A DNA stretch of 6,948 bases. Source: Bacteroidota bacterium. Lineage in GTDB: Bacteria; Bacteroidota; Bacteroidia; Flavobacteriales_F; PHOS-HE28. The stretch covers positions 1 to 6,948 of the forward strand of contig JAEYYE010000248.1 of assembly GCA_023430945.1 (NCBI GenBank), written 5' to 3'. A model generated the notes under the pieces. It did no database searches. It was not told where the DNA came from and worked only from the letters and a program-made list of their open reading frames with translations. The translations under genes and the position numbers were made by a program. This document shows, one piece after another, positions 1 through 5,303 of this stretch (position 1 is the first letter of the stretch; each line of letters starts with the position of its first letter).

Positions 1-689
1 CCAACGTTCTCCTGCGGACGGATGATGCCATCGGCAAGCGCCTGCTGGTGATACGTATCGGGCGCATCGCCCATATCGGTGGAATAATACGTGCCACCAT
101 CACCGATCGAGGCGAACAATGTACCGTCCGTACCGAAGGCCAGTGTACCTGCACCATGGCTTTCATGCAGTATCGCCGCACCGGTCTGCGGTGTTTCACC
201 GATCAGCACGGAACGGCTGGCCGGATCGACCGAATTGAGACCGGGACCCACAGCCGTATAACGCGTACAACGGACGATCGTCGCGTTGAAGAACTCATTC
301 GCACCGGGGTCGTATGCTGGCGTTCCGTAGTTCATCAAGTGGTGCCGGTCCACCACGTACAGCAGGTAGATCCGGCCATTGTTGGTGAAATCGGGATCGA
401 GCGTGAAGCCGAGCAGGCCATGATCACGCCAGTTGCCCACCTCCTCGGAAAGATCGATCAACGGTGAAGGAAGAACGCTGCCGTTCTCGATGATCCACAC
501 CTTACCTCCTTTCTCCCAAACGTAACTGCGGCCGTTCCCATCCCACGTGCAACCCACGGGTTCAGTGAATCCGCCGAGTACGAGGCCATCGGAGAAATCC
601 GGGGGGAGCGTTTGCGCGGGAACACTATCCACTTGCAGCGAACCGATCAGCAGGAATGGAAGAAGGAAGAGAAAGTAGTTACGTGACAT
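1..689 (-). CDS. Secreted PQQ-dependent sugar dehydrogenase-like beta-propeller (N-terminal part, runs off the left edge)
   Basis: Reading leftward from the ATG at 689, the frame stays open for 229 codons to the window edge, so the C-terminus is missing. Residues 1-26 form a signal peptide: Arg3, a hydrophobic run FLFLLPFLLIGSL, then a likely cleavage at VPAQ/TLPP. The mature part resembles the glucose/sorbosone dehydrogenase (GSDH) family. Residues 90-101 read HGLLGFTLDPDF, matching the family's RGLLGxAxDPxF blade motif. Residues 178-199 carry HGAG and then FGTDGTLFASIGDGG, matching HNGGxLxFGPDGxLYxSxGDGG, so His178 may be the catalytic-base equivalent. Family members oxidise sugars in the periplasm or outside the cell using bound PQQ, but many Bacteroidota homologues have no tested activity, so the substrate is unknown. 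A C-terminal secretion-sorting domain cannot be judged because that end is not present. The gene has its own promoter on this strand (749-777) and lies divergent to the acylphosphatase gene. Confidence 0.85.
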   Translation of the reverse strand, partial: MSRNYFLFLLPFLLIGSLQVDSVPAQTLPPDFSDGLVLGGFTEPVGCTWDGNGRSYVWEKGGKVWIIENGSVLPSPLIDLSEEVGNWRDHGLLGFTLDPDFTNNGRIYLLYVVDRHHLMNYGTPAYDPGANEFFNATIVRCTRYTAVGPGLNSVDPASRSVLIGETPQTGAAILHESHGAGTLAFGTDGTLFASIGDGGTYYSTDMGDAPDTYHQQALADGIIRPQENV

Positions 690-706
690 CGGCACAGTTC
701 TTCAAC

Positions 707-730
707 AAAAAGGGGACTTCGCCAGTCCCC
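707..730 (-). terminator. Terminator-shaped hairpin with T-tract in the leader of the dehydrogenase-like gene
   Basis: Read on the minus strand, GGGGACT (730-724 in this orientation) pairs perfectly with AGTCCCC (718-712) across a 5-nt loop, and TTTTT follows at 711-707. This is the shape of an intrinsic terminator on the minus strand; on the plus strand the A-tract precedes the stem, so it would not terminate there. It sits only about 12 nt after the predicted start site and before the start codon at 689, not after a gene. It could attenuate the downstream gene, protect the 5' end of the mRNA, or stop antisense transcripts that originate in the acylphosphatase gene. The structure is certain, the role is not. 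Confidence 0.55.
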
Positions 731-748
731 GGTGATCACGCTGTAAAG

Positions 749-777
749 ATAATATGCCTCGCAGGCGAAAAGGTCAA
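749..777 (-). promoter_or_regulatory. Sigma70-like promoter for the dehydrogenase-like gene
   Basis: On the minus strand, TTGACC (777-772) is followed by exactly 17 bases and then TATTAT (754-749), each matching 5 of 6 bases of the sigma70 consensus. It also fits the Bacteroidota pattern TTG-N(17-23)-TAnnTTTG: TATCTTTA at 751-744 lies 23 bases after the TTG and misses only the final G. Transcription should start near 742, giving a leader of about 50 nt before the ATG at 689. It was assigned by inspection, not by experiment. Confidence 0.6.
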
Positions 778-823
778 CTGTGGTACCATGAAAGCCCGAT
801 CGAGGGCGTATTATCTTGGATCC

Positions 824-1099
824 ATGGCGGATAGGAATGTGATCATTCATGTGGAAGGAAAGGTGCAGGGCGTGTACTTCAGGCAGAGTACGCGCACCAA
901 GGCAACAGAGCTCGGTGTGCGTGGATCGGTGTGCAACCTTGCCGATGGCAGGGTGAAGATCCACGCTGGCGGTGCGGCCGAAGCGATCGATGCGTTGATC
1001 GATTGGTGCCACGAAGGTCCGCCGGCGGCGCGGGTCTCCGCGGTGCTCGTTGAAGATGCGGATGCATCGGAGGAGGAAGTTTTCATGATCATACGGTGA
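824..1099 (+). CDS. acyP: Acylphosphatase
   Basis: A 91-residue protein, the usual length for acylphosphatase (EC 3.6.1.7), a small cytoplasmic alpha/beta enzyme that hydrolyses acyl phosphates such as acetyl phosphate and 1,3-bisphosphoglycerate. The first signature is intact at residues 12-20 (GKVQGVYFR), with Arg20 as the phosphate-binding Arg (Arg23 in the human enzyme). The second follows as GSVCNLADGRV, with Asn38 as the catalytic Asn (Asn41 in human); Cys37 stands where Lys or Arg is commonest. The start at 824 was chosen because it puts VIIHVEGKVQG at the normal distance from the N-terminus; an in-frame ATG at 788 would add 12 residues not typical of the family. There is no clear Shine-Dalgarno sequence. 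The stop at 1097-1099 is one base before the ATG of thpR, so the two genes are probably co-transcribed and translationally coupled. Confidence 0.93.
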   Translation: MADRNVIIHVEGKVQGVYFRQSTRTKATELGVRGSVCNLADGRVKIHAGGAAEAIDALIDWCHEGPPAARVSAVLVEDADASEEEVFMIIR

Positions 1100-1100
1100 T

Positions 1101-1622
1101 ATGCGGTTGTTCATCGGAACTTCGATCGATGATGCGATCGCCGCGCGGATATGTAAAATGTTTGGCGAGATCCATGCGGATACCAACTGGCGGTTCGCTC
1201 CGATCGCGCAATGGCACATCACCACATTGTTCATCGGTGAACTCGATCCCAGGGAACTTCCGATGATCGAAGGAGCGGTGGAACGGATCGCGAAGCGGAC
1301 GCCGGCGATCCATGTGAAGAATGGCCGGATCGAAGCGATGCCCGCGATCGATCCACACATGCTCTGGGTGAAGTTCGATCCAGATCCTCAATTGACCAAC
1401 CTGCATCTCTCACTCGCGGAAGCCACACGCACGCGGCCATCGAAGCATCTTCCCCTCACACCACACATCACACTGGCCCGATCACGACGCCATCCTTCGC
1501 CTGTACGATCGGGCATCTTCCTGGATGAAGTGGAGCTCGATCATCTTTCGATTTTCCGATCGGAACTGCGCCGTAGCGGCGCGGTCCATCATCTTCTGAA
1601 AAGAGTCCCTCTATCCGAATAG
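1101..1622 (+). CDS. thpR: RNA 2',3'-cyclic phosphodiesterase ThpR (LigT-like 2H phosphoesterase)
   Basis: A 173-residue cytoplasmic protein of the 2H phosphoesterase superfamily. It has both hallmark HxTx motifs: HITT at 39-42 after the family-typical QWHIT context, and HITL at 122-125 in TPHITLAR. The N-terminus MRLFIGTSID matches the usual MRLFxAxxxP/D start. Family members hydrolyse 2',3'-cyclic phosphate ends of RNA to 2'-phosphates and, in vitro, can join tRNA half-molecules by a 2'-5' bond. The two histidines are the catalytic pair. The start follows the acylphosphatase stop by a single base, which suggests re-initiation by the same ribosomes. The last 12 bp overlap the 3' end of the oppositely oriented radical SAM gene. 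A perfect 6-bp stem with a 3-nt loop (1568-1582) falls inside the coding sequence, but no T-tract follows it. Confidence 0.92.
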   Translation: MRLFIGTSIDDAIAARICKMFGEIHADTNWRFAPIAQWHITTLFIGELDPRELPMIEGAVERIAKRTPAIHVKNGRIEAMPAIDPHMLWVKFDPDPQLTNLHLSLAEATRTRPSKHLPLTPHITLARSRRHPSPVRSGIFLDEVELDHLSIFRSELRRSGAVHHLLKRVPLSE

Positions 1623-2678
1623 ATCAAGCTGGCCTTGCGGCGGTGGCTTGAAAAGGTCCGATCGAAGTTCAGGGCTTTCCCTTCCAGCGAAATATCGGTT
1701 GCGCAGAAGCTTGAAGATCCGCTCGATGTTCTCTGCGAACGCGCCGCTGCCCTTCATCCTTCTTCCCCATTCGCTGTCGTTCATCGATCCGCCGTGCAGG
1801 TGGCTCGCCTGCGAAATGATCTTCGCAGCGCGATCGGGATAATGCTCCTCCACCCATTTGCGGAACACCAATTTTACAGCTCCGTTCGTACGCAGGATCG
1901 TGTAACCAGCGGATCGCGCCCCGGCATCCGCAGCGGCTTTCAGCAAGGTGGGCACTTCCGGTTCGTTCAACGTGGGAATGATCGGTGCGATCATCACATG
2001 CACGGGAATGCCAGCCTTCGAAAGTGTTTCGATCGCTTTCAACCTGTTCCTTCCAGTACTCGTGCGTGGTTCCAGCACGCGCCGCAGGTCCTCGTTGAGT
2101 GAAGTGAAGCTGATCGCAACGCTGGCCAGATCGCGGCTCGCGAGATCCTGTAAAATGTCAAGATCACGCAGAACGAGCGCATTCTTGGTGATCATGGCGA
2201 TCGGTTGGTTGAATGCATGCACCACTTCGAGGATCTTCCGCGTGAGCTGCTCCTTACGCTCGATCGGCTGGTAACAATCGGTGTTGCCGGAAATGGTGAT
2301 CGGTTCCGCCTTCCATTTCAGATGGCGCAACGCCTTGTCCAACAACTCGGGCGCATTCCGCTTCACGATGATCACGCGCTCGAAATCCAGCCCGGCGCTG
2401 TAACCCCAGTATTCATGCGTGGGCCGCGCGTAGCAATAGCTGCAGCCATGCTCGCAGCCCTGGTACGGATTCAAGCTCCACTTGAAGGAAAGATCCGGAC
2501 TGTTCACCGGATTGATGATCGTCTTCGGGTTCTCGATCAGATACTTCGTAGGCTGCACTTCCTCCTCCACTTCATCCACACCTTCCCAATGGGCAATGCC
2601 ATAATGCGTGCGCAGGAACCGGTTGGCCACCTGTTCCACCGCGCCACGACCCTTGATGGGCTTTCCGTCGATCGACAT
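1611..2678 (-). CDS. PA0069/Rv2578c-family radical SAM protein (SplB-like, COG1533)
   Basis: A 355-residue cytoplasmic protein. The 4Fe-4S cluster motif CxxxCxxC is at Cys75, Cys79 and Cys82 (GCEHGCSYCYARPTHEY), directly after LNPYQG. ISGNTDCYQPIE (about 129-140) and a MIAPIIPTLNE segment (about 230-240) are also typical of this family. It belongs to the COG that contains spore photoproduct lyase, but the PA0069/Rv2578c group has no settled substrate, so a DNA-repair role is an inference. The C-terminus ends in QLDLFG: residues 350-354 are a perfect match to the bacterial sliding-clamp-binding consensus QL[SD]LF, which would fit work at replication or repair sites. The start at 2678 gives the normal length. 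The gene is convergent with thpR (12-bp overlap) and divergent from the PD40 gene, 84 bp away; no convincing promoter was found in that gap. Confidence 0.9.
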   Translation of the reverse strand: MSIDGKPIKGRGAVEQVANRFLRTHYGIAHWEGVDEVEEEVQPTKYLIENPKTIINPVNSPDLSFKWSLNPYQGCEHGCSYCYARPTHEYWGYSAGLDFERVIIVKRNAPELLDKALRHLKWKAEPITISGNTDCYQPIERKEQLTRKILEVVHAFNQPIAMITKNALVLRDLDILQDLASRDLASVAISFTSLNEDLRRVLEPRTSTGRNRLKAIETLSKAGIPVHVMIAPIIPTLNEPEVPTLLKAAADAGARSAGYTILRTNGAVKLVFRKWVEEHYPDRAAKIISQASHLHGGSMNDSEWGRRMKGSGAFAENIERIFKLLRNRYFAGRESPELRSDLFKPPPQGQLDLFG

Positions 2679-2762
2679 GCCTATAAGGTAATGCGGCCCC
2701 TTGATCTTTCATGACGTGCATATGATCGGTGCTGAATAGTTTCGCGGCACCAAACGCAGGCC

Positions 2763-3923
2763 ATGCGAATTTCCAGTGCTTTCTACCCGATCCTACCGCT
2801 CGCGTTGATCGGTTCGCTCGCTTTCAGCGGTATCGCCGGTGATGATGCTTCCGGCGGAATGGAGGAATGGCCGCTGGAAGGAGATCTCCAGGTCGGGCCG
2901 ATCCCACCCCTTCCAACGGGAGACAGCCTGATCCATCCGCAGGAAAAACACTTCAAGAGCCTGAAGCAGCTCACATTCGGTGGCGACAATGCGGAAGCGT
3001 ATTGGAGTTTCGATGGATCGCAGCTCGTTTTCCAGGCGAGCAATCCGGCCTGGGGCGATTCATGCGATCAGATCTTCGTGTTCGATCCGTTCAAGGACGA
3101 TCTGCAAAAACATCCGCCACGGCGGATCAGCGTGAAAGGTGGCCGCACCACATGCAGTTATTTCATGCCAGGCGATTCCACCGTTCTATTCGCCAGCACG
3201 CACGAGCACAGCGCTTCGTGCCCGGCACATCCCGAGCGCCGGCCCGATGGAAAATACGTGTGGCCGATCTACCCGAGCTTCGACATCTACGTGAGCGATC
3301 TGAAAGGCAGCATCGTTTCCCAATTGACGAAGACCGAAGGCTACGACGCTGAAGCCACGGTTTCACCGAAAGGCGATCGCATCGTGTTCACCAGCATGCG
3401 CGATGGCGACCTGGAATTGTACACCATGAACATCGATGGAAGTGATGTGGTGCGCGTAACGAACGAACCGGGCTATGATGGCGGCGCGTTCTTCAGTCCC
3501 GATGGATCGAAATTGCTCTGGCGCGCAAGCCGGCCGCGATCGGAGCAGGAGCTTGCCGAATACCAGCAATTGCTGAAGGAAGGTCTGGTGATGCCCACCA
3601 ACATGGAACTTTTCGTGGCCAACGCTGATGGCACAGATGCGCGCAAGATCACCGATCTGGGAAAAGCGAACTGGGCACCGTACTGGCATCCCAGCGGCGA
3701 GAAGATCCTGTTCGCCAGCAACCATAAGACCCAGCGCGGTTTCCCATTCACGCTCTTCATGATCGGCATCGATGGATCTGGTCTGGAACAGGTGAGTTTC
3801 GGTGATACGTTCGATGCGTTCCCGGTCTTCAGTCCCGATGGGAAATATCTTGTCTTCAGCAGCAATCGCAACAACAAGGGAACGCGTGAAACGAATTTGT
3901 TCCTGGCGGAGTGGGTGGAGTGA
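2763..3923 (+). CDS. Exported TolB-like PD40 beta-propeller protein
   Basis: A 386-residue protein with a signal peptide at about 1-26 (Arg2, hydrophobic core FYPILPLALIGSLAFS, likely cleavage after GIAG). No lipobox Cys is present, so it should be soluble in the periplasm or outside. The rest is built from PD40/WD40-like repeats with the core SPDGxxLxFxS: WSFDGSQLVFQAS (81-93), VSPKGDRIVFTS (200-211), FSPDGSKLLWRAS (244-256), HPSGEKILFASN (309-320) and FSPDGKYLVFSSNRN (356-370). In between are the DIYVSDLKGS and ELYTMNIDGSDV strands typical of TolB propellers. Cys101, Cys131 and Cys153 could form disulfides. Propellers of this kind bind proteins or peptides; no tol or pal gene is in the window, so this is probably not the classical TolB of the Tol-Pal system. 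The heptamer repeat array starts on the base after the stop codon, and the C-terminus looks complete. Confidence 0.85.
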   Translation: MRISSAFYPILPLALIGSLAFSGIAGDDASGGMEEWPLEGDLQVGPIPPLPTGDSLIHPQEKHFKSLKQLTFGGDNAEAYWSFDGSQLVFQASNPAWGDSCDQIFVFDPFKDDLQKHPPRRISVKGGRTTCSYFMPGDSTVLFASTHEHSASCPAHPERRPDGKYVWPIYPSFDIYVSDLKGSIVSQLTKTEGYDAEATVSPKGDRIVFTSMRDGDLELYTMNIDGSDVVRVTNEPGYDGGAFFSPDGSKLLWRASRPRSEQELAEYQQLLKEGLVMPTNMELFVANADGTDARKITDLGKANWAPYWHPSGEKILFASNHKTQRGFPFTLFMIGIDGSGLEQVSFGDTFDAFPVFSPDGKYLVFSSNRNNKGTRETNLFLAEWVE

Positions 3924-4007
3924 TGAAGGCTGAAGGCTGAGTGTTGAAGGCTGAGTGTTGAAGGCTGAAGGCTGAAGGCTGAAGGCTGAGTGTTGACGGC
4001 TGAGGTA
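3924..4007 (+). repeat. Heptamer tandem array, 5' flank of the four-helix-bundle gene
   Basis: Eleven 7-bp units run without a phase break from 3924 to 4000: seven TGAAGGC, three TGAGTGT and one TGACGGC, in the order A A B A B A A A A B C. A twelfth, degenerate unit (TGAGGTA) ends at 4007, and the purine-rich run continues toward 4030. Every unit begins with TGA and 7 is not a multiple of 3, so all three plus-strand frames are stopped repeatedly, while the minus strand stays open. The array starts directly after the PD40 gene's stop and ends 36 bp before the four-helix-bundle ATG. A shorter array in inverted orientation lies on the other side of that gene. Confidence 0.95.
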
Positions 4008-4043
4008 AGAGGTGAAAGCGAAGGTTGAGGTGGGCAGTTGACA

Positions 4044-4415
4044 ATGGAGAAAAAAGTTACTCTTGAAGATCGTTTGGTCGAGCATGCGATCGTTATCGTC
4101 CGCCTTACTCAAAGCATGCCTTTCAGCCCGGCGGGGAAATACTATTCCGATCAATTGCTTCGCTCTGCAGGATCCGCCGCTTTGAACTATGGTGAAGCAC
4201 AAGCGGGAGAAAGCCACCGCGATTTCACGCATAAATTGAAAATGGTGAAGAAAGAAATGCGTGAATCATTCCTGTGTCTACGCATCATCAAGGGAGCCGC
4301 TCTTCATCCTGATCGGGAATTAATTGAAAACGCGCTGGGAGAAACCGATCAGTTGGTGGCCATTTTCACGAAAGCGGTGAAAACAGCCGAGGCCAGTAGC
4401 CCCAGAAAACAGTGA
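4044..4415 (+). CDS. Four-helix-bundle protein (S23 / TIGR02436-like)
   Basis: A 123-residue, largely helical, charged protein with no signal peptide. It has the family hallmarks: QLLRSAGSAALNYGEA (residues 37-52, matching QLxRSxxSxxxNxxEA) and DFTHKLKMVKKEMRES (60-75, matching DFxxKLxxxxKExxES), followed by a LCLRII helix. The family was first seen encoded in intervening sequences of bacterial 23S rRNA and is common as stand-alone genes in Bacteroidota. The avd protein of diversity-generating retroelements has a similar fold, but no reverse transcriptase or variable repeat is visible here. The biochemical role is unknown; members are thought to form oligomers that bind nucleic acid. ATG 4044 was preferred over an in-frame TTG two codons earlier; no Shine-Dalgarno sequence is seen. 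Heptamer arrays in opposite orientation flank the gene, which suggests it moves or is maintained as a unit. Confidence 0.88.
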   Translation: MEKKVTLEDRLVEHAIVIVRLTQSMPFSPAGKYYSDQLLRSAGSAALNYGEAQAGESHRDFTHKLKMVKKEMRESFLCLRIIKGAALHPDRELIENALGETDQLVAIFTKAVKTAEASSPRKQ

Positions 4416-4416
4416 T

Positions 4417-4428
4417 GATCTGCAGATC
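4417..4428. repeat. 12-bp perfect palindrome after the four-helix-bundle gene
   Basis: GATCTGCAGATC is its own reverse complement and begins one base after the stop codon at 4413-4415. An 8-bp palindrome, GACCGGTC, lies close by at 4437-4444. Either could be a protein-binding site, possibly for the four-helix-bundle protein, but GATC-rich palindromes are common across this window, so chance is a real alternative. Confidence 0.5.
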
Positions 4429-4457
4429 CATGATCGGACCGGTCTGGTCTTCGAAGT

Positions 4458-4490
4458 TCATCCTTCAGCCATCAACATTCAGCCTTTTTA
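4458..4490 (-). repeat. Inverted heptamer array with T-tract, 3' flank of the four-helix-bundle gene
   Basis: Four 7-bp units, each starting with TCA (the complement of TGA), run in phase from 4458 to 4485: TCATCCT, TCAGCCA, TCAACAT, TCAGCCT. Read on the minus strand, 4485-4465 is AGGCTGA-ATGTTGA-TGGCTGA, which matches plus-strand 3983-4003 (AGGCTGA-GTGTTGA-CGGCTGA) at 19 of 21 positions. The two arrays are therefore inverted repeats enclosing the gene. In RNA the arms could pair over 21 nt with one G-U pair and one C-A mismatch. TTTTT follows the right arm (4485-4489), so the arm may also act in termination. Confidence 0.85.
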
Positions 4491-4512
4491 ACGCCGATCA
4501 TTGCCAGCACTG

Positions 4513-4833
4513 ATGGATCGACAGGTACAAACAAGATCAAAGGGTTGGGTGAAGAGGCTTTCCGATCGTTGGGGAGTTTCTCCCGGCCGTGTGATCCTTA
4601 TCCTGATCGTGTTCGCCTGCACCGGAACCACCGTGATGCTTTTGAAAAGACCGGTGGTCGCGTTCTTCGCCGGCGATGGCGAACAACCACTTCTCTTCTC
4701 GATCCTGTATTACCTGCTGATCCTTCCGATCTACAATGTGATCCTGTTGATCTACGGCTTCATCTTCGGCCAGTTCAGCTTTTTCTGGGAATTCGAGAAG
4801 CGTTTCATCCGGCGGTTCTCCGGACGGAAGTAG
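4513..4833 (+). CDS. DUF6787-family small membrane protein
   Basis: A 106-residue protein with two predicted membrane segments, about 26-44 (VILILIVFACTGTTVMLL) and 60-87 (LLFSILYYLLILPIYNVILL and onward). It ends in a conserved cytoplasmic-type tail GQFSFFWEFEKRFIRRF (86-102). The pattern of WG near residue 20, a hydrophobic helix with GTT, then PIYN/Q and GQFxFFWEFEKR matches the DUF6787 family known from Bacteroidota; this identification is from memory of the family pattern. The function is unknown. ATG 4513 was chosen over an upstream in-frame TTG at 4501 because it gives the usual family length. The gene lies just downstream of the repeat unit and ends 3 bp from the stop of the convergent vsr gene, leaving no room for a separate terminator between them. 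Confidence 0.75.
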   Translation: MDRQVQTRSKGWVKRLSDRWGVSPGRVILILIVFACTGTTVMLLKRPVVAFFAGDGEQPLLFSILYYLLILPIYNVILLIYGFIFGQFSFFWEFEKRFIRRFSGRK

Positions 4834-4836
4834 ATC

Positions 4837-5283
4837 CTATCGATCGCTCCGCAGCAACTTTTCGATCCGCCGCAATTGGATCGTTGGCGCTTTCTTCAAC
4901 CGGCATTCCCGGATCGTGATCGCGCGCCATCCGGCCTTCTTCAATTCACGCAACTTCTGCTTGTCGCGTGCGATGTTGCGATCGAGCTTTTCGCTCCAGA
5001 AGCTGCTGTTGCTCTTCGGACGCACCGGACGGCAATACGGACAGCCGTGCCAGAAACACCCATGCACGAAGATCGCGATCCTCCTGTTCACGAAAGCGAT
5101 GTCAGGCCGGCCCGGTGCTTTCTTGTAATGCAGTCTGTACCCTGTGATCCCCGCCGATCGGAGCGCCGATCGGAGCGCCTTCTCCGGACCTGTGTTCTTT
5201 CCACGGATACGGCTCATCAACGCGCTGGTACGCTCGTCCTTCGGGATCGGTGCGCGGCCATCGCGGATGTAACTGCGATCCAT
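4837..5283 (-). CDS. vsr: Very-short-patch mismatch repair endonuclease Vsr
   Basis: A 148-residue protein of normal Vsr length. Vsr nicks DNA 5' of the T in a T:G mismatch left by deamination of 5-methylcytosine, so that the site is restored to C:G. Visible family features are MSRIRGKNTGPEKALR (23-38); GRPDIAF with Asp61, equivalent to catalytic Asp51 of E. coli; FVHGCFWHGC (72-81) with His74, Trp78 and His79, equivalent to His64, Trp68 and His69; RDKQK with Asp107 (Asp97); and RECRL with Cys127 (Cys117). A structural zinc site can be built from Cys76, Cys81, Cys84 and Cys127. No 5mC methyltransferase is in the window, although vsr genes usually accompany one. The gene follows the coiled-coil protein gene by 20 bp on the same strand and is probably in its transcript. 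ATG 5283 gives the expected N-terminal length. Confidence 0.93.
   Translation of the reverse strand: MDRSYIRDGRAPIPKDERTSALMSRIRGKNTGPEKALRSALRSAGITGYRLHYKKAPGRPDIAFVNRRIAIFVHGCFWHGCPYCRPVRPKSNSSFWSEKLDRNIARDKQKLRELKKAGWRAITIRECRLKKAPTIQLRRIEKLLRSDR
5153..5179 (+). repeat. 12-bp tandem duplication inside vsr
   Basis: GCCGATCGGAGC occurs twice back to back (5153-5164, 5165-5176), followed by GCC. Each copy contains the palindrome CCGATCGG. On the coding strand it encodes the doubled ALRS of residues 36-43. Vsr proteins normally have a helix here, so the protein is probably unharmed. Confidence 0.85.
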
Positions 5284-5303
5284 GCCGCAAGTTTACAGCG
5301 CCT

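Noticed and set aside
48..467. 139-codon open frame on the plus strand
   Set aside because: It is antisense to the dehydrogenase-like gene, whose minus-strand frame has a signal peptide and family motifs. The plus-strand translation is Arg/Thr/Ile-rich with no recognisable domain.
810..820. TATTATCTTGG as a promoter giving a leaderless acylphosphatase mRNA
   Set aside because: It lacks a TTG at a suitable distance upstream and matches TAnnTTTG poorly.
1568..1582. Perfect GCGCCG-TAG-CGGCGC hairpin as a thpR terminator
   Set aside because: It is inside the thpR coding sequence and has no T-tract. The sequence is explained by the Arg-Arg-Ser-Gly-Ala codons.
2701..2744. Bacteroidota-type promoter (TTG and TAGTTTCG) for the PD40 gene
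   Set aside because: The only upstream TTG is 33 bases from the TA, too far for the TTG-N(17-23)-TAnnTTTG pattern, and the -7 element has a mismatch.
3924..4007. Possible CRISPR array
   Set aside because: The units are 7 bp and directly adjacent, with no spacers and no cas genes nearby.
3363..4232. 289-codon open frame on the minus strand
   Set aside because: It runs antisense through the PD40 gene, the heptamer array and half of the four-helix-bundle gene. It stays open mainly because the array has no stops on this strand; the Ser-Leu-Gln-Pro-Ser-Ala-Phe pattern is repeat translation.
4044..4415. avd gene of a diversity-generating retroelement
   Set aside because: The fold is similar, but there is no reverse transcriptase, template repeat or variable-repeat gene in the window.
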